A stretch of 64,000 nt of DNA from Actinopolyspora mzabensis (GTDB taxonomy: Bacteria > Actinomycetota > Actinomycetes > Mycobacteriales > Pseudonocardiaceae), in the NCBI RefSeq assembly GCF_900101095.1, contig NZ_FNFM01000007.1, positions 246,487 through 310,486 of the forward strand. Direction: 5' to 3'. This document shows, piece after piece, positions 34,208 through 42,950 of the stretch. A model generated the notes under the pieces. The model did no database searches and had not been told where the DNA came from. It saw only the letters and a program-made list of their open reading frames with translations. Each line of letters opens with the position of its first letter. The stretch's first letter is position 1. Both the position numbers and the translations under genes were made by a program.

Positions 34208-35362
34208 TTGTCCACGGTGCCCGATCCACAACCGGTGCACACCACATCGGCAGAACCGGCGGACGGCACGGACCGGCCGGGTATCGAATTCGGCGTGGTC
34301 CGGCCACCCGACGAACAGGCACACCGCCAGGCGGTGGCACGGCACGACGGACTCACCAAACCCGCCGGTTCACTCGGCAGACTGGAGGAACTGGGCGTCT
34401 GGGTGGCGGCCAGGCAGGGAACCTGCCCACCCAGGCCGTTCGACCGCCCCAGAGTGGTGGTTTTCGCGGGTGACCACGGGATCGCCACCAACGGTGTATC
34501 GGCCTACCCCAGCGAAGTCACCGCCCAGATGCTCGACAACATCCTCACCGGTGGGGCGGCCGTGAACGCGCTGGCCGCCAACGCCGGAGCGGGGGTACGG
34601 GTGGTCGACATGGCCGTGGACGGCGAGACGAACCGAACGATCTCGGCGCACAAGGTCCGCAAGTCGTCCGGTTCGCTCGACGTCGAGGACGCACTCACCG
34701 CGCAGCAAGCGCACGACGCGGTCGCCGCGGGCCGGGCACTGGCCGACGAGGAGATCGACAGCGGCGCCGATCTGTTGATCGCCGGTGACATGGGCATCGG
34801 AAACACCACCCCCGCGGCCACCCTCATCGCGGCCCTGACCGAGAACGAGCCGGTGGCGGTGGTCGGTCGGGGTACCGGGATCGACGATGCGGCGTGGATG
34901 CGCAAGACCGCGGCCATCCGGGACGCGCTGCGACGTGCGCGCAGGGTGGTGGACGACCCGTTGGCGCTGCTGCGCACGGCGGGTGGTGCCGACATCGCCG
35001 CCATGGCGGGCTTCCTCGCGCAAGCCGCGGTGCGCCGCACTCCCGTGATCCTCGACGGTGTGGTGGTCGGCTCCGCGGCGATGGTCGCCGAGGAGCTCGC
35101 TCCGGGAGCAGCGCAGTGGTGGCTGGCGGGGCATCGTTCCGTCGAGCCGGGCGCGCCCCTGGTGCTGGAACACCTGGACCTGCGGCCGGTACTGGATCTC
35201 GACATGCGCTTGGGCGAGGGCTCCGGAGCCGTCTCGGCCCTGCCGGTGGTCAACGCGGCGATCAGGGTACTGGCCGAGATGGCGAGCTTCGCCGAAGCGG
35301 GTATCGCGGGCCCCACGGCCCACGAGGCGGCGGGGGCCTCCCCGACCGACGCCGCGGGCTGA
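34208..35362 (+). CDS. cobT: Nicotinate-nucleotide--dimethylbenzimidazole phosphoribosyltransferase
   Basis: A 384-residue CobT that makes alpha-ribazole phosphate from a base such as dimethylbenzimidazole. The substrate-binding [56 protein letters not shown] and the C-terminal [19 protein letters not shown] (with the catalytic Glu) are intact. The most likely start is TTG at 34208, 6 nt after a full GGAGG; a GTG three codons later is the alternative. The 132 bp after cobU show no clear promoter, so read-through from cobU is possible. Confidence 0.94.
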   Translation: MSTVPDPQPVHTTSAEPADGTDRPGIEFGVVRPPDEQAHRQAVARHDGLTKPAGSLGRLEELGVWVAARQGTCPPRPFDRPRVVVFAGDHGIATNGVSAYPSEVTAQMLDNILTGGAAVNALAANAGAGVRVVDMAVDGETNRTISAHKVRKSSGSLDVEDALTAQQAHDAVAAGRALADEEIDSGADLLIAGDMGIGNTTPAATLIAALTENEPVAVVGRGTGIDDAAWMRKTAAIRDALRRARRVVDDPLALLRTAGGADIAAMAGFLAQAAVRRTPVILDGVVVGSAAMVAEELAPGAAQWWLAGHRSVEPGAPLVLEHLDLRPVLDLDMRLGEGSGAVSALPVVNAAIRVLAEMASFAEAGIAGPTAHEAAGASPTDAAG

Positions 35363-35367
35363 ACGGC

Positions 35368-36111
35368 GTGCAGGGACTACGACTGGCGTTCGCCTGGTTG
35401 AGCGTTCTTCCGGTGCGGGTCGACACCGTCGACGCTCGTACCGGCAGCCGTGCCATCTCGTTCGCCCCGCTGGTGGGAGCTGCTCTCGGGGTGTTCGCCG
35501 CCCTGGTTCTCGGGGCACTGCTCGCGCTGGGAGCACCCGCGCTGCTGGCGGGACTGCTCACCGTGGCCGCACTGGCACTGCTCACCAGGGGGATGCACCT
35601 CGACGGGCTGGCCGACACCGTGGACGGGTTGGGCTGCTACGGCTCCGCCGAACGAGCGCTTTCGGTGATGCGCGACGGCAGCACCGGCCCGTTCGCGGTG
35701 GCCGGGCTCGTACTGACGATCGGAGTGCAGGCCACGGGGTTCGCCGCGGCCGCCTCCCACGGCGAGTGGGGAGTCGTCGTACTCGCCTGCGCCGGGGGAA
35801 GGGCTGCTTTTCCGCTGTGCTGCCGTCGGGGGATCCCGGCCGCGCGGCAAGAGGGCATGGGTTCGCTGGTGGCGGGCACGCAACCCCGCGGCACCGTCTT
35901 CGCCTGGTGGGCGGCCCTGCTGCTCGCGGGGGGCTTCGCCACGTCGGGAACGTGGTGGGTCGGTGTTACCGCCGTGGTGCTGACCTTCGGCTCGCTGTGG
36001 GTGCTGAGCAGGCACGTGCTGCGCAGGTTCGGTGGAGTCACCGGAGACGTGCTCGGCGCCTGCTGCGAACTGGGGACCACCCTCCTACTCGCCGTCTGCG
36101 CCCTCGGCTGA
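35368..36111 (+). CDS. cobS: Adenosylcobinamide-GDP ribazoletransferase
   Basis: A 247-residue integral membrane CobS that joins adenosylcobinamide-GDP and alpha-ribazole(-phosphate) to form the final cobalamin skeleton. Five to seven hydrophobic helices are seen. The metal-binding, catalytic segment MHLDGLADTVDGLGCYGSAE and the MRDGSTGPFAVAG segment lie in the first half. The GTG start at 35368 is 5 bp after the cobT stop, so the genes are in one operon. A structured repeat element begins 42 nt after its stop codon, and the MoaD-like gene converges on it. Confidence 0.93.
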   Translation: MQGLRLAFAWLSVLPVRVDTVDARTGSRAISFAPLVGAALGVFAALVLGALLALGAPALLAGLLTVAALALLTRGMHLDGLADTVDGLGCYGSAERALSVMRDGSTGPFAVAGLVLTIGVQATGFAAAASHGEWGVVVLACAGGRAAFPLCCRRGIPAARQEGMGSLVAGTQPRGTVFAWWAALLLAGGFATSGTWWVGVTAVVLTFGSLWVLSRHVLRRFGGVTGDVLGACCELGTTLLLAVCALG

Positions 36112-36153
36112 GCTCTTAGGGTCGACAACTCGGTTGTCGTAGCTGGTCGAGAA

Positions 36154-36254
36154 GCGGAACCTCCGGGGGACGCCTCGCTGCGGGTGCCCCGACATCGGGT
36201 AGTTACTACACAACGTCGGGGCCGTCCTCGCGAGGCACTTCCCGGAGAACCCGC
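36154..36254 (+). repeat. 3' structured repeat element, copy B
   Basis: A 101-nt element in sense orientation after cobS. Stems: GCGG/CCGC, an AAC/AAC internal loop, CTCCGGG (36161-36167)/CCCGGAG (36241-36247), GCCTCGC (36172-36178)/GCGAGGC (36230-36236), CCCCGAC/GTCGGGG and a terminal GTAG-TTA-CTAC hairpin. The CTCCGGG and GCCTCGC stems differ from copy A with compensating changes on both sides. Similarity to copy A continues to about 36302. Confidence 0.8.
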
Positions 36255-36329
36255 CGCGGTGCCGACCGCGGGAGTGGTCGGATTTCGGCCCGCGAGGGTG
36301 GTGGGGCTCGGCTTGGGATCACCAAGGGC

Positions 36330-36355
36330 GCGGCGATTTCGCGAGAAATCGACGC
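36330..36355 (-). repeat. GATTTC/GAAATC palindromic hairpin, copy 3
   Basis: GGCGATTTC-gcga-GAAATCgaCGCC, 13 nt after the stop of the leftward MoaD-like gene. It shares its core with 9488-9517 and 25433-25464. Here the GNRA-type loop (GCGA) is on the plus strand. Confidence 0.55.
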
Positions 36356-36368
36356 CCCCGCAACGCAG

Positions 36369-36653
36369 CTATCCGCCCGCGACGGAGGGCACGATCCTCA
36401 CCTCGACACCGTCGCCGAGCGCGGTGGCGGCGCCGTCCAGCGCACGACACTCCGTACCGTCGACGTAGAAGTTGACGTAGCGGCGCAGCGTCCGGGTCTC
36501 GTCCCGCAGTCTGCGTTCCAGCGCGGGGTGGGTGACGGCCAACTCGTCGAGCAGCTGCCGCAGCGTGGCCTCCTCGTCCAGGGAGAGCCGCAGGGTGCCC
36601 GCCCCACCGACCGTGGAACGAAGCATCTGCGGGATTACCAGGGTGATTCGCAT
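36369..36653 (-). CDS. MoaD/ThiS-like ubiquitin-fold protein
   Basis: A 94-residue beta-grasp protein ending in Gly-Gly, the hallmark of sulfur carriers and small archaeal-type modifiers. It has MRITLVIPQMLRSTVGGAG at the start, a middle RYVNFYVDGTE and a C-terminal DGVEVRIVPSVAGG. No molybdopterin-synthase large subunit (MoaE) or thiamine gene is nearby. Its partner is the BNR-repeat gene 44 bp upstream on the same strand, a pairing that I recall from other actinobacteria. A role in molybdopterin should therefore not be assumed; a sulfur-carrier or protein-modifier role is possible. Confidence 0.85.
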   Translation of the reverse strand: MRITLVIPQMLRSTVGGAGTLRLSLDEEATLRQLLDELAVTHPALERRLRDETRTLRRYVNFYVDGTECRALDGAATALGDGVEVRIVPSVAGG

Positions 36654-36697
36654 GATCGTCTCCCGATGACGGTGGGGCAGCGGTTCGCGGGCGGTGC

Positions 36698-37783
36698 TCA
36701 GACCACGGCCGCGCGCAGCGACAGCACGTCCGGCAGGTGCTGAGCGATCCGGGTCCAGCTCTCGCCCCGGTCGGAACTCGCGTAGACCTCCCCGGATCGG
36801 GAGCCGAAATACACTCCGGCCGGGTCGGCGTCGTCGAGGCAGAGCGCGTCACGCATGACGGCGGACCAGAATCCCTCCCGGGGCAGTCCGTCACCCAGAC
36901 CTTCCCAGGAATCACCGCCGTCCCTGCTGCGGTAGATCCGGCAGTCCCCCTCCGGCGGGAAGCGGTGCTGGTCGGCTACCAGGGGGAAGGTGTACACCGT
37001 GTCGGGGTCGGCCGGATCCACCGCGACAGGGAAACCGAAATCGGCTGGGAGCCCCTCGGCGATGGAGTCCCAGGTGTCGGCGCCGTCGTCGCTGCGGTAG
37101 ACGCCGTGGTGGTTCTGCAGGTAGATCCGGTCGGGCGCAGCGGTGTTGCGGGCCATCCGGTGTACGCACTGCCCGAATTCCGGGTATTCGTTCTCGGGCA
37201 TGAAGTAGGCCCGGATGCCGTGGTTGGCGGGGTTCCACTCGGCGCCGCCGTCGGTGGTGCGGTAAACACCGCCGGTGGACATGCCGACCAGGATCCGGTT
37301 CGGGTACCGGGGATCGGGCAGGACCGTGTGCACCGCCTGCCCCCCGAATCCCGGGAACCACTCGGTGCGATGGGGATGGTCCCAGAGCCCCCGCACGAGT
37401 TCGTAGTTGCTGCCACCGTCCTCGGAGCGGAACAACGCGGACGGCTCCGTTCCCGCGTACACCACTCCGGGTTCCTCGGGCGATCCGGGTACGATCTGCC
37501 ACACGCGCCGCAGCGAGGTCTCGGTGTCGGCGGGAAACGCGACCGGGGCGTGCTCGGGCTCCTGCCAGCTCTTCCCCAGATCATCGCTGGTCACCAGGGT
37601 GGGGCCGAAGTGCGGACTCTCGGTACCTGCCAGCACCCGCGGTTCGCCCCTGGTGTCGACGGCCACCGAGTAGACCTCGGTCATCGGCAACCAGGGGCCG
37701 GTGAGCTCCCAACGCCCGCCGTTTCGGCGTGCCAACCACAATCCCTTCCGGGTACCGATCACGAGCAATACGGACGGGGACAC
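36698..37783 (-). CDS. BNR/sortilin-like beta-propeller protein
   Basis: A 361-residue beta-propeller of the sialidase/YCF48/VPS10-like type. Asp-box repeats (SxDxGxxW) recur: SDDLGKSW, SEDGGSNYE, TTDGGAEW, SDDGADTW, SRDGGDSW and SSDRGESW, about 40-60 residues apart. It begins LLVIGTRKGLWLARR with no signal peptide, so it is cytoplasmic, which argues against an extracellular sialidase. The GTG start at 37783 has GGAGG 6 nt upstream. The gene is in line with the MoaD-like gene. Function is unknown; propellers of this type often act as binding platforms. Confidence 0.82.
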   Translation of the reverse strand: MSPSVLLVIGTRKGLWLARRNGGRWELTGPWLPMTEVYSVAVDTRGEPRVLAGTESPHFGPTLVTSDDLGKSWQEPEHAPVAFPADTETSLRRVWQIVPGSPEEPGVVYAGTEPSALFRSEDGGSNYELVRGLWDHPHRTEWFPGFGGQAVHTVLPDPRYPNRILVGMSTGGVYRTTDGGAEWNPANHGIRAYFMPENEYPEFGQCVHRMARNTAAPDRIYLQNHHGVYRSDDGADTWDSIAEGLPADFGFPVAVDPADPDTVYTFPLVADQHRFPPEGDCRIYRSRDGGDSWEGLGDGLPREGFWSAVMRDALCLDDADPAGVYFGSRSGEVYASSDRGESWTRIAQHLPDVLSLRAAVV

Positions 37784-37878
37784 GAGTGCCTCCAGTAGGT
37801 GTGAGTGGACTCTCACCGGGAAGGTACGTCGGACCACCGACAATCGCCGTGTCGCGGTAACCGGACCGGAGGAGCAGA

Positions 37879-38982
37879 TCAGGCCAGCTTCGTCATCCAG
37901 CCCTCGGGGTCGGGCAGTTTGCCGTACTGGATACCGGTCAGCTGCTCACGGAGCTTCATGGTCAGCTCTCCGGGTGCGCCGTCCCCGATCGTGAATTCAC
38001 CGTCGCTGTGCTTGACCTTGCCCACCGGAGTGATGACGGCGGCGGTTCCACAGGCGAACACCTCGGTGATCTCGCCGGAGCGGGCCTTCTGTTCCCACTC
38101 CTCGGTGGTGATGCGGCGTTCCTCGACTTCGAGTCCGAGCCGCTCGCCCATTCGCAGCAACGAGGACCTGGTGATGCCGGGCAGCAGGCTGCCGGTCAGT
38201 TCCGGGGTCACCAACCGTGCCTCCGCACCGGAACCGAGCACGAAGAACAGGTTCATTCCACCCATCTCCTCGACGGCACGCCGTTCCACGGCATCCAGCC
38301 AGACGACCTGGTCACAGCCCTGTTCGGCGGCCTGGGTCTGCGCCACGAACGAGGCGGCGTAGTTGCCCGCGAACTTCGCGGCTCCGGTACCGCCCGGGCT
38401 GGCGCGGGCGTACTCCCTGCTGAGCCACACGGTGACCGGCTTGACGCCGCTCGCGAAGTAGGAACCGGCGGGGGAGGCGATCAGCATGTACAGGTAGCTG
38501 CCCGCCGGACGGTTGACCCCGAGGGTGCGTTCCGTGGAGATCATGAACGGCCGCAGGTACAGCGAGCTCTCGCCCTCCGTCGGTACCCACTGGTTGTCGA
38601 CAGAGACCAGTTCGCGCAGCGAGTCGAGGAAGGTCTCCTCCGGCAGTTCCGGCATGGCCAGCCTGCGTGCCGAGTCCTGGAAACGGGTGGCATTGGCCCA
38701 CGGACGGAACGAGGCGATCGAGCCGTCGGGCTGGTGGTAGGCCTTCAGCCCCTCGAAGATGGCCTGTCCGTAGTGCAGCACCGTGGTGGCGGGATCCAAC
38801 TCCACGGGGTGATAGGGCTCCAGCCTGGCGTCGTGCCAACCCTGCTCGGTGCTCCACCTTGCGGTGACCATGTGATCGGTGAAGTAATTCCCGAACCCGG
38901 GATCGGCGAGTACCTTCGAACGATGTTCCGCACTCGCGGGTCGCGAGGTCTCGGTCCGGGTGAAAACGACGGGTTGGCTCAT
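37879..38982 (-). CDS. ilvE: Branched-chain amino-acid aminotransferase
   Basis: A 367-residue fold-type IV PLP aminotransferase that forms Leu, Ile and Val from their keto acids with glutamate. Family segments are [32 protein letters not shown], the PLP-lysine region [12 protein letters not shown] and [15 protein letters not shown]. Length and motifs match the actinobacterial IlvE group (Rv2210c). The ATG at 38982 has a -10 hexamer (TACGGT) 6 nt upstream and no ribosome-binding site, so the mRNA is probably leaderless. Confidence 0.95.
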   Translation of the reverse strand: MSQPVVFTRTETSRPASAEHRSKVLADPGFGNYFTDHMVTARWSTEQGWHDARLEPYHPVELDPATTVLHYGQAIFEGLKAYHQPDGSIASFRPWANATRFQDSARRLAMPELPEETFLDSLRELVSVDNQWVPTEGESSLYLRPFMISTERTLGVNRPAGSYLYMLIASPAGSYFASGVKPVTVWLSREYARASPGGTGAAKFAGNYAASFVAQTQAAEQGCDQVVWLDAVERRAVEEMGGMNLFFVLGSGAEARLVTPELTGSLLPGITRSSLLRMGERLGLEVEERRITTEEWEQKARSGEITEVFACGTAAVITPVGKVKHSDGEFTIGDGAPGELTMKLREQLTGIQYGKLPDPEGWMTKLA

Positions 38983-38988
38983 GAACGT

Positions 38989-38994
38989 ACCGTA
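38989..38994 (-). promoter_or_regulatory. -10 hexamer TACGGT for ilvE (leaderless)
   Basis: TACGGT, 6 nt and then ATG on the minus strand. The same TACGGTACG string stands before glnE with the same spacing. TTTCCA 18 bp further upstream is a possible -35. Confidence 0.5.
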
Positions 38995-39067
38995 TCGCGC
39001 GCCCGAGAGCAGTGGAAACCTGACCGGTAACGATTGGGCGACCGAGTATCAGCGTCGCTTACGGTCG

Positions 39068-39086
39068 GTCGTACGACAGTCGTACG
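39068..39086. promoter_or_regulatory. Repeated GTCGTACG operator-like motif upstream of ilvE
   Basis: GTCGTACGAC (a perfect palindrome) followed directly by AGTCGTACG, 86 bp upstream of the ilvE start and beyond its putative -10. Tandem half-sites of this type often bind dimeric repressors. No regulator gene is adjacent. Confidence 0.3.
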
Positions 39087-39137
39087 CACCTCGTGGGGCA
39101 CGTTGCGGAGCCCGTTGCGCGTTGGGTGTTCGCGGAG

Positions 39138-40430
39138 TCACCCGACGTCGTGTTCCTCAGCAGGACGCTCGTGGCGCGAGCTCCGCCCGGAACCCCGCAA
39201 CCGCCGAACCGAACCCGCCACCGGCACCAGAACCACCACCGCCAACGTGACCGCCATCGCGGGCACGGGCATGCTCATGGCCAGAATCACCGACAGGCCC
39301 ATCCCCAGGCAGGCCGTCCGCCTAGGCAGTTTCGCGCCGTCGAGCAACAGCACCCGCGCCGCCGCGTTGACCAGCGCGTAGTGGACCAGCAGACAGCACG
39401 CGGCGATCGAGACGGCCTGTTCCGGCTCGAGGAACAACGTCAGCGACGCGGCCACCGCGGCCGAGGCCAGATCGAACGGGTAGGGGGTCCCCGCGGGACC
39501 GGCACGACGCGACAGCACCGGCAACTCGCCGTCGGAGACCAGCGCCGCACCGGTGGAACGCGCCGATTCCAGTACCGCGAGCAGCACCGGCAGCATGGCC
39601 AGCGCGGCCGCTGCCCCCACCCCGGATGTCAGCGCTGCCGCGTCGGCCGCACGCAACGCGTCGAGCAGCGGTGCGGGCGACAGCGCCAGCCGCGCGGAAC
39701 CGAGCTGGTGCGACACCGCCACCAGCACCACCGCCAACACCGCACCGGTGGTGAGCAGCACAGTGGGCAGGGCCCGGTCCAGCACGGCCACCGAAAACCG
39801 ATCCGCCCTGTCGACGGAGGCGGTCAGCCGCTCGAAACCGAGGAAGCCGAAGAACAGCACTCCGGCCGCTCCGGAGATCGCCAGCGGCCCCTGCGGTTGG
39901 ATCGAGGGCGAGTCCACCGGAGTAATCGCCAGGCACGCGGCGGTCACCACCCCGAGCACCGCGACCGTCAGCGCCAGCCAGAGCCAACCGGCCACCCCCC
40001 TGATCCGAAGTCCGGCGGTGGAGAGGAGCACCGCGAGCAGCGGCAGCGAGGCCGCCGTCAACGGCTGCGGGGCCGGTAGGTAGCGGGCAGCCGCACCCGC
40101 CACGGCCGTCAGCGCCGCGATATGACCGAACAGTCCCGTACCTGCGGCGATGCGGCCGGGCACCACTCCCAGTTTGTCCCGCACACACGCGTATCCGGCA
40201 CCCGTCGGCCCGTAGGAATCGGCCTGGTGTCTCGTGGCGTTCGCGGCGCACCAGGCGGTGAGGGCCGCCACCGGCACGGCGAACGGCGTCCACGGTCCCG
40301 CGATCGACACGGCCGGGGCCAGGCCGAGGAACACCCCTGCCCCCAGCATGGCACCGAGCGTGAGCGGAACCGCTCGCCTCACGACTGTCGAACCAACCGA
40401 GGGCCCCGATCGTTCGGCCAAGCAAACCAT
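39138..40430 (-). CDS. APC-superfamily amino-acid permease
   Basis: A roughly 430-residue polytopic membrane protein with about 12 hydrophobic helices and the APC-type N-terminus (VPLTLGAMLGAGVFLGLAP, comparable to GxGIGxGIF). An intracellular segment GYACVRDKLGVVPG and a central FFGFLGFERLTASVDR follow, as in basic amino-acid/polyamine carriers. Substrate is unknown. The start is uncertain: the ATG at 40430 begins close to helix 1 but has no proper ribosome-binding site, while a GTG at 40496 would add 22 residues. It lies downstream of ilvE on the same strand with a gap of 155 bp. Confidence 0.78.
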   Translation of the reverse strand: MVCLAERSGPSVGSTVVRRAVPLTLGAMLGAGVFLGLAPAVSIAGPWTPFAVPVAALTAWCAANATRHQADSYGPTGAGYACVRDKLGVVPGRIAAGTGLFGHIAALTAVAGAAARYLPAPQPLTAASLPLLAVLLSTAGLRIRGVAGWLWLALTVAVLGVVTAACLAITPVDSPSIQPQGPLAISGAAGVLFFGFLGFERLTASVDRADRFSVAVLDRALPTVLLTTGAVLAVVLVAVSHQLGSARLALSPAPLLDALRAADAAALTSGVGAAAALAMLPVLLAVLESARSTGAALVSDGELPVLSRRAGPAGTPYPFDLASAAVAASLTLFLEPEQAVSIAACCLLVHYALVNAAARVLLLDGAKLPRRTACLGMGLSVILAMSMPVPAMAVTLAVVVLVPVAGSVRRLRGSGRSSRHERPAEEHDVG

Positions 40431-40834
40431 CCTCGTAGTAGTGAGACCTCGTCCTCGTACCGAGGGACCGAAGGCCGTGCCGCCGGTTTCGCTCACCGCG
40501 TTGCCCCGCGTTCGCTGCGCCCGTTCGCTGCGCCTTCCCGCTCGGTGCGGTCCGCACAGCGGGCACGGAGCCACGAGGGGCGTGGCGCCGTCGACCAGCG
40601 GGCCCACGGCATCGACCACCCACCGAAACGGTACTCGGGGACGAAACCGCGGGGACGGGGAGTCGCGGCGAGACCCCGCACCGCGAGTGAGCCCCCGACG
40701 ACACGGCGCCACGAACACGGGCTGGTATGCGCACCGGCGGACGCACCGTTCTACAGTGCCCGCGGAAGCGATATGCGGTGGGCAGGCACTGAAAGCACCT
40801 GCCCGACGGCACACAACTCCGGGAGGAGCCACAG
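40431..40834. other. 404-bp divergent region between the permease and leucyl aminopeptidase
   Basis: It must contain both promoters. The open frames here are Arg/Pro-rich in several frames at once and look like GC noise. The strong GGGAGGAG just before the aminopeptidase start is the only site I can assign. Confidence 0.4.
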
Positions 40835-42328
40835 GTGACAACCCCCAAACTCGCCCTGGTCGACGGCGCCGCGGCGAAGCTGACGGTGGAAACCCTCGTC
40901 ATCGGAACCGTGGAAGGCACGGACGGCCTCGAACTCGCGCCGGGAACGAACGAGATCGCCGCGGCGTTCGACGGCAACCTGACCGAGACGCTGAGTCTGC
41001 TGGGCGCCACCGGCAAGGCCGAGGAAGTCGTCAAAATCGCGGCGAGTGGGTCGTTGCGGGCGGAAGTCCTGCTCGCTGTCGGACTCGGCAAGCGCGACCC
41101 GAACGAGGAGATCCCGAGCGAGTCGGTGCGCCGCGCCGCGGGCGCGGCGGCGCGCGCGATGACCGGGGTCTCGCACGCGGCCACCACACTGTCCGAACTG
41201 GACGTTTCGGCGGCGGTGCAGGGAACGGTGATGGGTGCCTACGCGTTCACCCGGTACAAGTCCTCACCCGGCGACGACCCGGTGACCAAAGTGGACCTCG
41301 TGGTCTCCGAGGCCAAGGGCGAGTCCGCGAAGTCCGCGTTGAAGGGCGCCACGGCGATCGGCGAGGCGGTCAACACCGCCCGGGATCTGATCAACACCCC
41401 GCCGAACGACCTTCCGCCTGCCGCGATGGCGGAGCGCGCATCCGAACTGGGCCGTTCGGCCGGGTTGGACGTCGAAGTGCTCGACGCCGACGATCTGCGC
41501 AAACACGGCTACGGCGGAATCCTGGGTGTCGGTGAGGGTTCCTCCCGGCCACCGCGGTTGGTCCGGATGCGGCACAAGGGCCAGAAAGGGGCCCGGAAGG
41601 TGGCGCTGGTCGGCAAGGGCGTGACCTTCGACACCGGCGGCATATCCCTCAAACCCGCCGCGGGCATGGAGGACATGACCTCGGACATGTCCGGTGCGGC
41701 CGCGGTCATCGCGACCATGGTGCTGGCGGCCAAACTCAACTACCCGCTCGACATCACCGCCACCGTTCCGATGGCGGAGAACATGCCGTCCGGCACCGCT
41801 TACCGGCCGGGTGACGTGTTGAGCATGTACGGCGGCAAGACCGTGGAGGTTCTCAACACCGACGCCGAGGGCAGGCTGATCCTGGCGGACGCGATCACCC
41901 GCGCCTGCGAGGACGAGCCCGAGTACCTGATCGAGGCGTCGACCCTGACCGGTGCGCAGCTGGTCGCGTTGGGCAAGCGCACACCGGGTGTCATGGGTAG
42001 CGAGGGTTTCCGGGACCGCGTGGCCGAACTGTCAAGGGCGACCGGTGAAGCCGGTTGGGCCATGCCGTTGCCGGAGGAACTGCGGGCCGACCTCGACTCG
42101 AAGCTGGCCGACATCGCCAACGTCACCGGCCAGCGCTGGGCGGGCATGCTGGTGGCCGGCCGTTTCCTCAGCGAGTTCGTGGCGGAGGACGTCGCCTGGG
42201 CACACATCGACGTGGCCGGTCCGGCGTACAACTCGAACTCCCCGTGGGGCTACACCCCCAAGGGTGGTACCGGTGTCCCGGTGCGGACGATGGCCGCGGT
42301 GCTGGCCGACATCGCCGAACGAAACTGA
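40835..42328 (+). CDS. pepA: Leucyl aminopeptidase (M17)
   Basis: A 497-residue M17 aminopeptidase that removes N-terminal residues in the cytosol using two metal ions. The N-terminal macro-like domain is followed by the catalytic domain with LVGKGVTFDTGGISLKP (metal and Lys ligands), MSGAAAVIATM, the signature NTDAEGRL and EASTLTGAQLVALG. It corresponds to mycobacterial PepB (Rv2213). The GTG start at 40835 has GGGAGGAG about 9 nt upstream. A bulged stem at 42438-42462 after the gene might be a weak terminator. Confidence 0.95.
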   Translation: MTTPKLALVDGAAAKLTVETLVIGTVEGTDGLELAPGTNEIAAAFDGNLTETLSLLGATGKAEEVVKIAASGSLRAEVLLAVGLGKRDPNEEIPSESVRRAAGAAARAMTGVSHAATTLSELDVSAAVQGTVMGAYAFTRYKSSPGDDPVTKVDLVVSEAKGESAKSALKGATAIGEAVNTARDLINTPPNDLPPAAMAERASELGRSAGLDVEVLDADDLRKHGYGGILGVGEGSSRPPRLVRMRHKGQKGARKVALVGKGVTFDTGGISLKPAAGMEDMTSDMSGAAAVIATMVLAAKLNYPLDITATVPMAENMPSGTAYRPGDVLSMYGGKTVEVLNTDAEGRLILADAITRACEDEPEYLIEASTLTGAQLVALGKRTPGVMGSEGFRDRVAELSRATGEAGWAMPLPEELRADLDSKLADIANVTGQRWAGMLVAGRFLSEFVAEDVAWAHIDVAGPAYNSNSPWGYTPKGGTGVPVRTMAAVLADIAERN

Positions 42329-42599
42329 GAGAGCCCGCAGCGGAGTTCGCCCGTACGGCCGTTCCAGCACGGTCCGAGCGGGTCCGATCCAGTGGTTCCG
42401 GTGCGTGAGGCGGCGCCTCGGGAACATTGGGCCGGCTCTCGAGTAGCGATCTACGCTACGAGCGGTCCGGCCTCGCAACGCATCCGACGCACGCACCGGG
42501 GGCAACCCCGGTGGTCGGCCGGGTACTCGGGCGAGACGGACTCTCCGCCGCTGTTTCCCGGGCTCAGCGGCTCACCCGGGTGCGGGTACCGCCGTGGGA

Positions 42600-42950
42600 T
42601 CACTTCTCCAGACCGCGGCGGTACTCGCGGCGGCGCAGCACGCGCTGCCTGCGCTGGTAGTCGCGCATCCGTTGCGGGTACCCGACTTTGTTGACCTCGT
42701 AGAACGGGACACCGAGCCGATGCGTGAAACGGATCGCGGCGTCCCGCCCCTCGATCCGACGCCGCGTCCACTCCCCGTCGTGGGCGACGAAGACGATCGT
42801 CGTCTCGGTCACCTGCGTCGGTGGCTCGAGGAACCCCTCGACACCGTGACGTTGAGCAGCCCACAACCGGAGGTGTTCGGTGTCCTGGTTCCGCTCGGGG
42901 CGGGTGCGTCGCGACCGACCACGACGGCGTAGACGCTCGAACAGGCCCAC
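42600..42950 (-). CDS. Unknown small basic protein
   Basis: A 116-residue cytoplasmic protein that I do not recognise as a named family. An Arg-rich N-terminus (LFERLRRRGRSRRTRPERN) precedes a core with TQVTETTIVFVAHDGEWTRR, and the C-terminus is again very basic (MRDYQRRQRVLRRREYRRG). The conserved-looking middle (IRFTHRLGVPFYEVNKVGYP) suggests a real folded domain. The GTG start at 42950 has AGGAGG about 8 nt upstream. It is convergent with pepA and divergent from lpd. The basic termini hint at nucleic-acid binding, which is unproven. Confidence 0.65.
   Translation of the reverse strand: MGLFERLRRRGRSRRTRPERNQDTEHLRLWAAQRHGVEGFLEPPTQVTETTIVFVAHDGEWTRRRIEGRDAAIRFTHRLGVPFYEVNKVGYPQRMRDYQRRQRVLRRREYRRGLEK

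Noticed and set aside
39322..41187. A 621-codon leftward frame overlapping the permease in another frame
   Set aside because: Alternate-frame shadow; the permease frame has the regular hydrophobic helix pattern and this one does not.
42438..42462. Stem CTCG(AG)TAGCG/CGCTACGAG after pepA
   Set aside because: It has a 2-nt bulge, is 110 nt from the stop and has no run of T, so it is too weak to list as a terminator.
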